This document shows, one piece after another, positions 25,501 through 31,515 of a stretch of DNA of 64,000 bases. The DNA lies in assembly GCF_016097555.1 (NCBI RefSeq), contig NC_054702.1:79589997-79653996 (forward strand). Reading direction: 5' to 3'. The notes under the pieces were generated by a model. The model was not told where the DNA came from. It made no database searches and saw nothing but the letters and a program-made list of their open reading frames with translations. The DNA comes from Gigantopelta aegis. Its lineage: Eukaryota; Mollusca; Gastropoda; Neomphalida; Peltospiridae. The stretch's first letter is position 1. Each line of letters begins with the position of its first letter. The position numbers and the translations under genes were made by a program.

Positions 25501-28500
25501 AGTTTTTGGACAGTTTCTTCTTTCTGCTCATCATTATCTGATAGGCCAAACTATCAACAATGTATAAACTGTTGATGGATGACAATCGCAAAAATCTCAA
25601 TGACACAATTGATTTGAATTCCCCCAACCCAAGTTTTATCTTCCACATATATCTGTATCAATTACATCCTTCACTGGAGAAATGTTGGTTTATATCTTCC
25701 AATTCATGTTTGGATTCCTGTATCTGCCAAGGAATAAACTTAAGATTTTAGCAGCACATTGCATTTGAACAATTCTTTGACACAATATTTATTGCATTTG
25801 TACACCAGTTTGAATTCACAAAATGGAACATTTGGTATAAATACAATATTCTTTAAATTGGTGGATTATCAATAATTCATTGTTTGGTCAAAACATAGAA
25901 GCATAGAATTAATTGATAATAGTATTTTTATATCTACATAAATCCATGTTAAATATTCAAACATGCTCCCCCAAATGTCCAGTTTCTCCGTTTCCGATTC
26001 TTGATGGTGAGAACAAAAATATTGAAAATAAAAGTAATTTCTTTTAGGCACATGTGCATTATCTTGTCAGTTTTGCCAATTTCTCTATATAGAGAGATAT
26101 AATACATTTTTAATCTTTACTCAATTTAACATGCCATCTTGAATGTCACGTCCTGGCTCAATGTCAGTGTCATGTCCTGGCTCAAAGTTTGAGGTGGTTA
26201 TTTTAATCATTTAATACAACCAGTCATCATACCTTTTATTTATACTTGGAACATTGAGAAGAGGGAGAATTAAAAAGGATTTTATTTCTGAAAAATAGTT
26301 TTTAAATAAAACTAACTTTTATATGTCAAATCAGTTAGGACGTGACATTATATATTTTGAAAAAATAATTTAATATACTAATTATGATATAAAAGAAGGG
26401 AAAGTAGTATTTTCATATGTAGTATATTTTAGATATGATGTCCTGATACCTAATTTTTAAATTTGACATAACAGTAATGAAATATTACCAAAAAACAAAT
26501 GTCACGTCCTGGCTTAGAAAAATTATTTTTTAAAATAAAACTGTCATTAAAACCCATAAAAAATAAGTAAATTGGCAATAAAAGTATATTTGTATGTGCT
26601 TAAGGGTGTTGACTTTAAGCTATAATAAAAACTTAGTTTAACAGATCATTTTGAACTATAATAAAAACTTAGTTTAACAGATCATTTTGAAATTTCTACA
26701 TCCATGGACCAAATACCACGGAATGGCTCTTATATATATGTTAAAATAATAAATGTACTTCATTATGTAGGATAAATATTTTTTAGAAGAAAAGAAATCA
26801 CATTTTTCGTGTTCGGGCTGTACATAACGAAATCCCGAACATCGCCCGAAGACAAAAACAGATAGGCCTAGCGAATGTTAATGCGATTTTTTTAATTCTT
26901 TATTTGTGCAATTAAACCAATTACTTTCAAGATTATTACATTACTGAGCACTGTACTGAATTAAGTACAGTAATGGAATTGGTTACCGTAAGAAGTATGG
27001 ACAAGTGGAAAAATATATGGGGCAACCCCCGGCAAGTGCCAATCAGATGATTGGCACTTGCCGGGGGTTGCCCTGTGGCAAGTAGCATAGCACGCCCTAT
27101 TACCGCGTGGCTTATCGAAAAATGGAATTTTGAATAAAAACATTTGTCTAATCTAACAATTTTTTTTGCCGTTTTGTTATTCATGCTTTCATGCATATAG
27201 TGAAATTTTAAAAATCACACCCAATCATTCATTTCCAGTAAGAAACATGTACCAGTTTTGATGCGGTGACGTACATACGCAAAGAGAAGGAACTCTCAGT
27301 TACCGCAGGTGTTGTGATTGTTTAGTATGGAGGCCCGTTATGGACAAAATGTTAATAAATGTTACTGTATTATTGAGCGTGAACATCAAGCAAGTCCTGG
27401 TATGAATATCACCAGAATTTGTCCTTTTAACGTCCTATTATCATGGTTAAAGGTACCTAAAACCAATAATTTAAAATAATCTGAACAAATCCTGGAATGC
27501 AAGATATTTTAAACTGGAACAAATCATAAACTTCAATATACAGAACAGTAACACTGTAGAAACTTGCTGAGTATATTATGCATGCAATGAAGGCACAGAA
27601 ACTTGCTGTCCACCCTTACAACCTTGGTATCACTGGAGAATATAAAACGTTTCTAGTTATCACCTTTATCACATTGTTACTGTGTGATCATTGTACCCAC
27701 TTGACACTCACAAGATTTACACTGTGTGCCGGAAGAGAAAACTTTACAAATTACACAGCATTTCGATTCCTCCAAATCAGACCCGTCACTTTCCTCATGG
27801 GAAACTGAATTGTTTTCAATGAGGTGGATGGTCCAGGCTGAGGTGATGAAGGTAAGTTTTTGTGTTCTTTCCAATTATCATCTTTTCAGTGCTTTGTTTA
27901 CTTTTATTTATTTATTTATTTATTTAAATATTATTATCAATACACCTTATTATTTATAGTTGTGCTTATAATTAAAAAATTAATAATATGTTTAAAATGA
28001 CAAATATTTTGACAATCTCACTCATTCTCTACGTGATTCAGTCAACCAACAATGTGTGACGTTACAGTTTCATGTTAATGTTATGTGGCCTTTATGCACC
28101 TCCATATAAGCCGTAACACGTCATTACAAAAAAGTTCGGCTGTTCAGCTGACAAGCCCAAATAGCAGATGACAGGCCTGGGACACGTGGGAAGTCGGAGT
28201 GTGAATTGGAAGGAAATAATAAAAAAAATTGCAAGATGGGGGATCAATTACTATTTCAAGATTTGTGAAAATGGCATGATTTATATTTGTTTTTATAACT
28301 TGCAAGAGAACTGATTTGTTTGCATTTGTTAAAAACATACTTCCTTCTGTCTACCGGTATTTGTATATGTCAATAAACGCTAGATGGCGCCTCCAAATGT
28401 TTATTCCAAAAATAGCTAAGCCCGCGGAGACTGCGAGCCCAACTATTTTTTTTTTTAACAATTTTGAACCCCTGCACATTCCTATACTGTACATTTTGTC

Positions 28501-29547
28501 AATAAAAGGCCAAAAATTAATTCATGGTACCAATCTATTACCTGGACTTTGTCAAATGACAACTAGTATGACTGGTATGAAATGACTTTTCACAATGGTA
28601 CTACATGACTTTGGTACAGTATCAGGTCATTTCGTAACCATACTGTTTCGTACCCAAAAGCATACCAGTTCGTACCCAAAGGCATACCAGTACCAGCTCG
28701 TACCCACATTTGTACATGTTATTTAATGAAAAACAAAACAACAAAAATCCAAGCCAACTGCATTTTAATAATTAGCGATTAGAAATTGTCACGAAGAATC
28801 ATGTCAAGCGAAGTCAGCTTATTTGTTGATATATTTCAAACACATAACATTTTTCTTTTTACATGACAAAAAAACATTTTATGTACAAACATAATAATGT
28901 TTTTGTTTTGAGCATATATACGTACGAAAAGAGGATCGGTCTTGCGAAATATTCTGATCGATATCTCGGAACGGTTATGCATAACAATAAACACCATCGC
29001 TGCACTGTGGAATCTACACCAAATTACAAGACAAAAGAATTGCTCTTTGGCTACGAAAAGGTATCCTTTTTGGTTACGAAACGGCATGCTTCAGTGATGC
29101 ACAGCACATAATTGCTCATTTAATGCTTATAAAAGATACTGAATGATTATTACAACAAATTTTTGGCTAAATGTTACGATATGTTTGTAATATAACATTA
29201 TAATTGTGTATTTAAAAAAATATTAATGTTAGGTGTAATGTATGACATTATTTAATTGGTTACGAACTGGTATGCTAGTGGTTACGAAACGGTTACGGTA
29301 TGGTACGAACGGGTTTCGGTACGAAACATCTAGAAACCCTTTGGTACAAATGACTGGTACGAAATGACTATGATTCCTCTTGATAGGGAACTTCACCACC
29401 ATTTCTTATTAAACCTACTTTACATTATCACATTCGTGTTAAACTTATTAAGTCACTGACTGTTAGTATTTCATAACTTTACCTCCGCAATGTAAATCCA
29501 TGCATTTTAAAAGCCGACACAAGTTGTATTTTCAATTTGGCAGCCAT
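4734..29547 (-). CDS. POLE2: DNA polymerase epsilon subunit 2 (POLE2), 13 of its coding exons
   Basis: The B-subunit of the leading-strand replicase: it joins the catalytic POLE1 chain in the nucleus and helps assemble the replisome. I placed 13 coding exons; every junction is GT-AG and every phase joins, giving 438 codons from ATG at 29545-29547. Residues 1-75 match the POLE2 N-terminal domain ([13 protein letters not shown]). Residues 140-230 hold the OB-fold part ([24 protein letters not shown]). From about 285 comes the calcineurin-like phosphoesterase fold that has lost activity in this family ([52 protein letters not shown]). The vertebrate protein is about 527 aa, so some 85 codons are missing; no matching exon was seen below 4734, and they probably lie off the left edge. 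Intron 1 is 8.7 kb, and the introns carry many mobile elements. Exon 10 is the source of a tandem array. Identification is secure. Confidence 0.96.
5709..5891. mobile_element. MITE, hAT-like, 183 bp
   Basis: Perfect inverted ends CAGGGGTGGGAATT (5709-5722) and its complement (5878-5891). Too short to code. It lies in POLE2 intron 12. Confidence 0.65.
6312..6426 (-). CDS. POLE2: POLE2 coding exon 12
   Basis: Encodes [20 protein letters not shown], then [17 protein letters not shown], against vertebrate [20 protein letters not shown]. The acceptor CATTTCAG at 6427-6428 was chosen over a CACAG 11 bp further in because only it keeps phase with exon 11. Donor ACG|GTAGGC. Confidence 0.92.
6596..6850 (-). 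mobile_element. SINE, family B, decayed
   Basis: Carries 'TTTGTTTTGTTTAATGACAC', the 'GGTAATTCTGACATATAGTC' stretch and the GATATACCAGT motif on the minus strand. It has many changes and a weak head. A further short relic of such a body lies near 7037-7085. Confidence 0.6.
7511..7748. mobile_element. Foldback MITE plus 44-bp duplication of its right end
   Basis: CCTGGGCCCTGTTCC (7511) and its complement (ending 7680) are the ends; stem bases include GCGATCTTAG. Inside, a block of about 72 bp with CATAGCTACCCTATG is present twice. The right end with its flank (7661-7704) is repeated at once as 7705-7748. Intron 11 of POLE2. Confidence 0.7.
7862..7982 (-). CDS. POLE2: POLE2 coding exon 11
   Basis: Encodes [20 protein letters not shown], then [20 protein letters not shown]; vertebrates have PAPPTCFILCGNFSSAPYG. 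Acceptor GTTTCAG, donor AAAG|GTAAAT. Confidence 0.95.
8577..8667. repeat. Hairpin with about 27-bp arms
   Basis: TGTCTTGTGATATCATAA is answered by TTATGATATCACAAGACA after about 40 bp. Just upstream, 8281-8340 has further GGAGATATC/GATATCTCC pairs. It is probably the remains of a foldback element, ending where the 81-bp array begins. Confidence 0.55.
8690..9313 (-). repeat. 81-bp tandem array, part 1 (8 copies), derived from POLE2 exon 10
   Basis: Eight copies of an 81-bp unit. On the minus strand each holds a copy of the exon 10 end (AACGAAGATGCCATGATTGT, then GTCTGGCTGGACCAGGTT), the donor GGTAAGG and intron bases GGAGATAATGCAGTAACAG. These copies differ from the exon by shared changes (CTATCTCATGTCTGG, mostly GGTTACGGTAAGG) and have an in-frame TAA after each unit, so they are older or distinct from part 2. 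Confidence 0.9.
9314..9763. mobile_element. 450-bp insert splitting the tandem array
   Basis: Ends are GGCCTCAGA and TCTGAGGCC, and ATCT lies on both outer sides (9310-9313 and 9764-9767). The array phase resumes after it. Read as a short inverted-repeat element that inserted into an existing array. No coding region is visible. Confidence 0.6.
9764..10212 (-). repeat. 81-bp tandem array, part 2 (5 donor-bearing units incl. the exon itself)
   Basis: Units are nearly identical to the exon 10 end and keep it open: [20 protein letters not shown] then KVREIMQ, 27 residues per unit. Donor-like AAGGTAAGG sits in each at about 10153, 10072, 9990, 9908 and 9798. One unit contains an extra block of about 29 bp. 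The copy next to the insert mixes part 1 and part 2 variants. Confidence 0.92.
10155..10296 (-). CDS. POLE2: POLE2 coding exon 10, source of the tandem array
   Basis: Encodes [20 protein letters not shown], then [20 protein letters not shown] and LDQVK; vertebrates have LKQLEEENKDAMFVFLSDVW. The donor GTTAAG|GTAAGG keeps phase 0 with exon 11 (VLEKLK). The last 57 nt of this exon, with the donor and 24 nt of intron, are repeated downstream in tandem. The reading frame stays open on through the nearest five copies to 9780, so use of a later donor would insert 27-residue modules into the phosphoesterase-like domain. Use of the first donor is assumed because it gives the conserved protein. Confidence 0.92.
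10363..10654 (-). mobile_element. SINE, family B, near full length
   Basis: Body as in other family B copies, with a tRNA-like head: minus-strand CATAGCCGAGTGGTAAAGTG is the A-box region and GGGATCGATCC the B box. Tail 'ACAAAACAAAGTTTG'. Lies just upstream of POLE2 exon 10. Confidence 0.85.
10742..11117 (-). mobile_element. SINE, family A body with a different tRNA-like head
   Basis: The 3' body matches family A, but the head is unrelated: minus strand GGTAGGTACTGGGTTCGGAT with B box GGTTCGGATCC, then a linker 'AATCGAGATATCGACTCCAA'. This shows that the body has been joined to more than one head. Confidence 0.8.
11118..11158 (-). repeat. (GAAT)n run and start of a family C SINE tail
   Basis: GAATGAATGAATG followed by TTTAATGCCATCCCAGCAC, the tail of a third SINE family (also at 38497 and 44057). 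Only the tail is present. Confidence 0.6.
11180..11440 (+). repeat. Two-copy tandem duplication, about 130 bp
   Basis: ACAGAAATGATAATRAA, GACCATTCACTTTT and ATAATAACAAATGATGAA occur in the same order twice. Diverged, so not recent. POLE2 intron 9. Confidence 0.7.
11881..12014. repeat. Long hairpin, arms about 55 bp
   Basis: GAACTTCACATATGTTGT and TTCCTATTTATTGCAC in the left arm meet GTGCAATAAATAGGAA and CGTATGTGAAGTTC in the right arm, loop about 25 bp. Probably a foldback element. Confidence 0.75.
12190..12311 (-). CDS. POLE2: POLE2 coding exon 9
   Basis: Encodes [20 protein letters not shown], then [20 protein letters not shown], close to vertebrate [20 protein letters not shown]. Acceptor CTGGTAG, donor CAAG|GTTTGT. 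Confidence 0.94.
12586..12833. mobile_element. Foldback MITE, about 250 bp
   Basis: CCTGACCTCTTACTTTGGCA with CCTTTTCCACC at left is answered by GGTGGAAAAAGG with GTCAAATTAAGAGGTCAGGA at right; arms about 50 bp. POLE2 intron 8. Confidence 0.6.
13176..13586 (+). repeat. Three tandem units of about 147 bp, ending in an (ACGT)n run
   Basis: GACCTAGTAATA starts units at 13176, 13321 and 13468; each holds CAAGTTGTTCCTACATGTGA and CTGTATGCATCTGTATGCA. After AAGTCAACAGA comes (ACGT)n at 13566-13586, then a small hairpin near 13608-13635. I know this sequence type as common interspersed DNA in molluscs, but not its class. Confidence 0.7.
13855..13911 (-). CDS. POLE2: POLE2 coding exon 8 (57 nt)
   Basis: Encodes [19 protein letters not shown], matching GKFFLEDPTGTVQLDLSKA of vertebrates. 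The donor GCA|GTATCC was chosen because it alone keeps phase and joins exon 9 to give SSANFHTG against vertebrate SKAQFHSG; an earlier GT (GTGCAG) would not. Confidence 0.92.
14576..14659 (-). CDS. POLE2: POLE2 coding exon 7
   Basis: Encodes [20 protein letters not shown] and GMLTQLKE, the start of the OB-fold; vertebrates have LKTIETLLGSTTKIGDAIVL. Acceptor TTTTTCAG, donor GAG|GTACGT. Phase 0 at both ends. Confidence 0.94.
14991..15065 (-). CDS. POLE2: POLE2 coding exon 6
   Basis: Encodes [20 protein letters not shown] and NKKFQ in phase 0, matching vertebrate RTHRHELFTPPVIG. Acceptor TTTTACAG, donor CAA|GTAAGG. Confidence 0.93.
15415..15670 (-). mobile_element. Possible SINE with tRNA-like head
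   Basis: ACCCAGAACCTACCAGCCT resembles the head of the SINE at 10742-11117 (ACCCAGTACCTACCAGCCT). The body is not family A and is hard to follow. Confidence 0.35.
15752..18067 (+). mobile_element. Tigger/pogo-type DNA transposon, decayed
   Basis: About 2.3 kb. Inverted ends begin CAGTCAACTCT (15752 and, inverted, 18067) with TA outside both (15750-15751, 18068-18069). The left end has a local repeat of AACTCTCATTATTACGGTAT. Both the length and the TA target are as expected for Tigger. It lies in POLE2 intron 5, opposite to the gene. Confidence 0.92.
16265..17813 (+). pseudogene. Tigger/pogo transposase, inactive
   Basis: Starts at ATG 16265. The first 156 codons hold a CENP-B-like helix-turn-helix region ([34 protein letters not shown]) and a second one ([14 protein letters not shown]). 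Then comes the DDE_1 core: [38 protein letters not shown] and [14 protein letters not shown], which give the three acidic residues. The C-terminal end has [22 protein letters not shown] stops follow codon 156 (16733) and again near 16849, the frame shifts near 17035 and 17160, and a TAG lies at 17445, so it cannot make the enzyme. Two of the stops look like CGA to TGA decay. It is a plain dead copy, not a host gene. Confidence 0.93.
18068..18187 (+). repeat. Tandem duplication at the Tigger insertion site
   Basis: TTTCATTATTTGCCATA before the element plus ACTAAATAATTAC after it matches TTTCATTATTTGCCCTATAC at 18122 onward. One copy of a roughly 65-bp repeat was hit; the other still shows the empty site. 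Confidence 0.7.
18253..18346 (-). CDS. POLE2: POLE2 coding exon 5
   Basis: Encodes [20 protein letters not shown] and YAILHQ, matching vertebrate LFGTPRDKAEMFRERYTILH. Acceptor CTTTCAG, donor CAG|GTAAAG. The Tigger copy 15752-18067 lies in the intron after it. Confidence 0.94.
18545..18852 (-). mobile_element. SINE, family A, near full length
   Basis: Tail (GGAA)n, body with ATATGGTTAAGGACCACACA, and head ending near GCCCAGTAGTAAAGCGCTCG on the minus strand. POLE2 intron 4. Confidence 0.88.
18975..19052 (-). CDS. POLE2: POLE2 coding exon 4
   Basis: Encodes [20 protein letters not shown] and RKKF, matching vertebrate HVFNIIGAFDIPRFVYNSER. Acceptor TTTTTCAG, donor TTTT|GTAAGT. Confidence 0.93.
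19469..19566 (+). repeat. (GATA)n flanked by (GA)n
   Basis: Simple repeat: GA runs at both sides with about 16 GATA units between. POLE2 intron 3. Confidence 0.95.
19745..19820 (-). CDS. POLE2: POLE2 coding exon 3
   Basis: Encodes [19 protein letters not shown] and EQDDN, matching vertebrate LSSNMIERSVVEAAVQEC. Acceptor ATTTCAG, donor ATAG|GTAAGG. Confidence 0.93.
20304..20610 (-). mobile_element. SINE, family B
   Basis: Minus-strand head GCAGGACATAGCCCAGTGGT, body with TATACCAATCATGG, tail ACAAAACAAACC. It sits about 30 bp past the donor of POLE2 exon 2. Confidence 0.85.
20641..20741 (-). CDS. POLE2: POLE2 coding exon 2
   Basis: Encodes [16 protein letters not shown] and [15 protein letters not shown], matching the vertebrate EAIKYLTEAL and KLEKIINAVEKQP segment. 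Acceptor TTTTAAG|C, donor CCAT|GTAAAT. A SINE ends only about 30 bp past the donor. Confidence 0.93.
21031..21190 (+). repeat. Five degenerate units of about 33 bp
   Basis: CACATCTCCTAAGATCAAAC recurs five times with small changes. Part of it resembles the CACATCAGGAGATCAAAAC part of the 58-bp satellite next door, so the two may be related. Confidence 0.8.
21314..22707 (+). repeat. 58-bp satellite, 24 near-identical copies
   Basis: The unit is AACAACAAATTATGTCGATT, TCTACCCACCCACACATC, then ATGTCACATCAGGAGATCAA. Only a handful of single-base variants were seen (TGTTGAT in one copy, AATCATGTCG in two), so expansion or homogenisation is recent. The unit has no stop in any plus-strand frame and 58 is not a multiple of 3, so all three frames stay open for over 380 codons by chance. 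It lies in POLE2 intron 1. Confidence 0.97.
23653..23808. mobile_element. Small hAT-like MITE nested in the 3.6-kb element
   Basis: CAGTGGTGTATGAAGG at left and CCTCCTACGCCAGTG at right are imperfect inverted ends; a long C run lies before the right end. Confidence 0.45.
26620..26691 (+). repeat. 36-bp exact tandem duplication
   Basis: CTATAATAAAAACTTAGTTT and the following AACAGATCATTTTGAA occur twice back to back. Confidence 0.9.
27020..27073. repeat. Perfect palindrome, 26-bp arms, 2-bp spacer
   Basis: The left arm is GGGCAACCCCCGGCAAGTGC then CAATCA; after GA the exact complement follows. It is GC-rich in an AT-rich setting. POLE2 intron 1. Confidence 0.95.
28566..29372. mobile_element. 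Repeat region with GTTACGAA motifs
   Basis: TTTCGTAACC and TTCGTACCC motifs cluster at 28625-28705; GGTTACGAA and GGTACGAA motifs cluster at 29256-29365, in inverted order. ACTGGTAYGAAATGACT is found at both ends. It looks like an element of about 800 bp lying 110 bp downstream of POLE2 exon 1, within intron 1. Confidence 0.5.
29483..29547 (-). CDS. POLE2: POLE2 coding exon 1 (start codon)
   Basis: ATG at 29547-29545; encodes [20 protein letters not shown] and then R, like the vertebrate start (LSAFKLRGLLLR). The donor is GGAG|GTAAAG. It ends two bases into a codon and joins exon 2 to give serine. Confidence 0.93.
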
Positions 29548-29548
29548 A

Positions 29549-29575
29549 TTCCCGCCATAAGAGTAATAAACCAAT
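29549..29575 (-). promoter_or_regulatory. E2F-type site and CCAAT box at the POLE2 start
   Basis: GGCGGGAA (29549-29556, minus strand) matches the E2F consensus and ends one base before the ATG. CCAAT lies on the plus strand at 29571. E2F control of replication genes, POLE2 among them, is well known in animals. Whether transcription starts here is inferred. Confidence 0.55.
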
Positions 29576-30505
29576 CTATATTCCGTTTATAGCTTTTTTT
29601 TAAATCAAATCATCCAATAATAAAATAACATTGTCAATAATTAAATAAAACATAATATATATTAAATTATTCATTTGAAAAACTAGTGTTGCTACGTATT
29701 CAATTTAATTGTATTTAATATTTGTATCGATTGGTTAAATATCTTATGAGTGGGATTCCCCTAGTTTTAACTATTGCTTTCAGTTCGGTTACGCTACATG
29801 GTTGAAACAGTCGATCTTTTTGGACGACAAAGACAGGTAAATAAGCAATATGTGTGCAGCATACAGGGTAGATAAATGTAAATATAAAGCTACATAAAGG
29901 AGGCGTATGCTTATCAACACTATAATTCAAATGGCATTTGGTAAAAATGTATTTTAACCTTTGTAGAAATGAATAGACCCACATTTAGTCTTCATAATTT
30001 TGTAAATAAATGTCAACAAAATATTGAAAATGTAAGTGCGCAATGTAGGCCTACCTGCTTTAGTCAAAATTTTAGTTCCTACTACTACACTTGTTTTAGA
30101 CAGTATCTTATCTATTGTCTTCATAATTACAGGTCAGTCTGATACTAAGCTTTTTTGAGAGTATTAATTTAAAAACATCTTCAAAGAACATAGAACAAAG
30201 GTAATTGCGCAATACAGTGTCCATACACATAGTTTTATAGCCTATGTGATATGTAATACATGTGTATTACATGAAACCTATTGTAACATGTAATACATGT
30301 GTATCACGTTGTGTTAATACATATGTAAATTAAAGAAATAATCAACATGTAATTTTTTTATTTTAATTACTTAGTCTTAACAGTATTGCCTTTTTAATTA
30401 AAATATTCATTTGTTTTGTCATAATTGCATTACCAGAAGTAATAGAATTTAATAATGAACTATGAGAATCCCTAATGAGTGTATAATTCAGGGTAACAGA
30501 TCATT

Positions 30506-30741
30506 TTGCCCTTATTCACCCGAGTCGTTTCGACCAGGGTCGATTCGTACCATCATTCGAGTCATTTCGTCCCCATGTTAGGTTGATTCATCCATGTTGC
30601 ACACATTCTATCAACATTCTATAGAAAGCACAAATTTAAGACTGACTATGTATGGTGTCAATTATGTATTGTTTTTCGAATAGACTCGCTTTTACTAGTT
30701 TTAAGGCGAACCATCATTGGGTGAATGAGACTAAGGGCAAG
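30506..30741. mobile_element. Small inverted-repeat element
   Basis: TTGCCCTTATTCACCC at the left is answered by GGGTGAATGAGACTAAGGGC at the right. GATTCGTACC, TCATTTCGTCC and GGCGAA motifs lie inside, a style like the element at 28566. Confidence 0.4.
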
Positions 30742-31135
30742 ACAACCCGGGGTACGGAATGGTTTCAAGGCGAAACAATACAGAATCATAATTGAGAACT
30801 ATACCAAATAAATGCAGACCCTGATGAATCACTTAAAAATGTACCAATAAGGCAGTTAAATTTGTCTTTTGTCATCATAGTAGTAAGCCCTATAAGAATG
30901 GGTGGGCTGGTTAAAATGTACACAAACAAAAATGTACCCAATTTTCGTCAGAACATATCCATAACAAAACATACCAACTAATACATTTTCATATTTTGGT
31001 TAAAACATGTCCTATTTATATATGCTAAAACGTATAAACACCCGTTTAAGCAAAACATACCCACATTTGGTTAAAACATGCCCAGTACAAATTACAATTT
31101 GTGGAAACTAAATACAGTATTAAAGAGAATTAAAA

Positions 31136-31420
31136 CCTCTGCAACAATCTCCACGGCATTGCAGGTTTTGGGAAATATAGGTTTCATCTCTGTCGGTCTG
31201 TCCCATATGTATTTTTTGGGACATGTTTTCCACAGTGCCTCAAGGTATTGAGCTGACATTTTATGTATAGCTTTATCATGTATTTTTAATTATCAAATTT
31301 GACTTTCATGGCCATTTACTCATTTTTGACAGAGTTATGACACTTGAACTTATTAGAAATATGAAAACTTGTGGGGGGCCCAGTAGGGAACATGTATTGC
31401 TTTAGCAGTACTCTCAAAAT
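31136..31420 (+). repeat. Interspersed repeat, unclassified (same family as 1-370)
   Basis: Shares the TAGCTTTATCATGTA block and neighbours with the inverted copy at the left window end. It reaches to about 100 bp before the glycoprotein start codon. Confidence 0.5.
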
Positions 31421-31515
31421 GCTTGTTGTTATTATTATTATTATTATTTTGTAGATTTAGAAGTATGGACCTGAAGTAATATTTATCACAATCATTGACA
31501 ATTTAAACTGTGAAG

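Larger units (their letters stand above)
23142..26729. mobile_element. Candidate DNA element, about 3.6 kb, with repeated subterminal motifs
   Basis: Inverted ends G(G/A)GCCATTCC(A/G)TGGTA (23142 and, inverted, 26729), with TTAT directly outside both (23138-23141, 26730-26733). GAGCCAGGACGTGAC-like motifs lie inside: plus orientation at 23167, 23342, 24811 and 24826, minus at 26145, 26169 and 26501, with one exception near 26335. Motifs facing inward from both ends look like transposase-binding sites. No transposase could be read, so it is non-autonomous or very decayed. The class is unknown. Confidence 0.5.
29548..31515. other. Intergenic region between head-to-head genes
   Basis: About 2 kb between the POLE2 start and the glycoprotein gene start. 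It holds the presumed POLE2 promoter, a MITE (30506-30741), a stretch with repeated TTAAAACATG motifs (30910-31090) and an unclassified repeat (31136-31420). No coding region was seen. A non-coding first exon of the plus-strand gene may be here but is not visible. Confidence 0.6.

Noticed and set aside
27020-27073. microRNA precursor
   Set aside because: The two-base loop and fully perfect 26-bp stem do not suit a pre-miRNA.
27677-27874. Minus-strand 65-codon frame with [15 protein letters not shown]
   Set aside because: It looks a little like a zinc-binding segment of some transposases, but it is short, isolated and without splice or repeat context.
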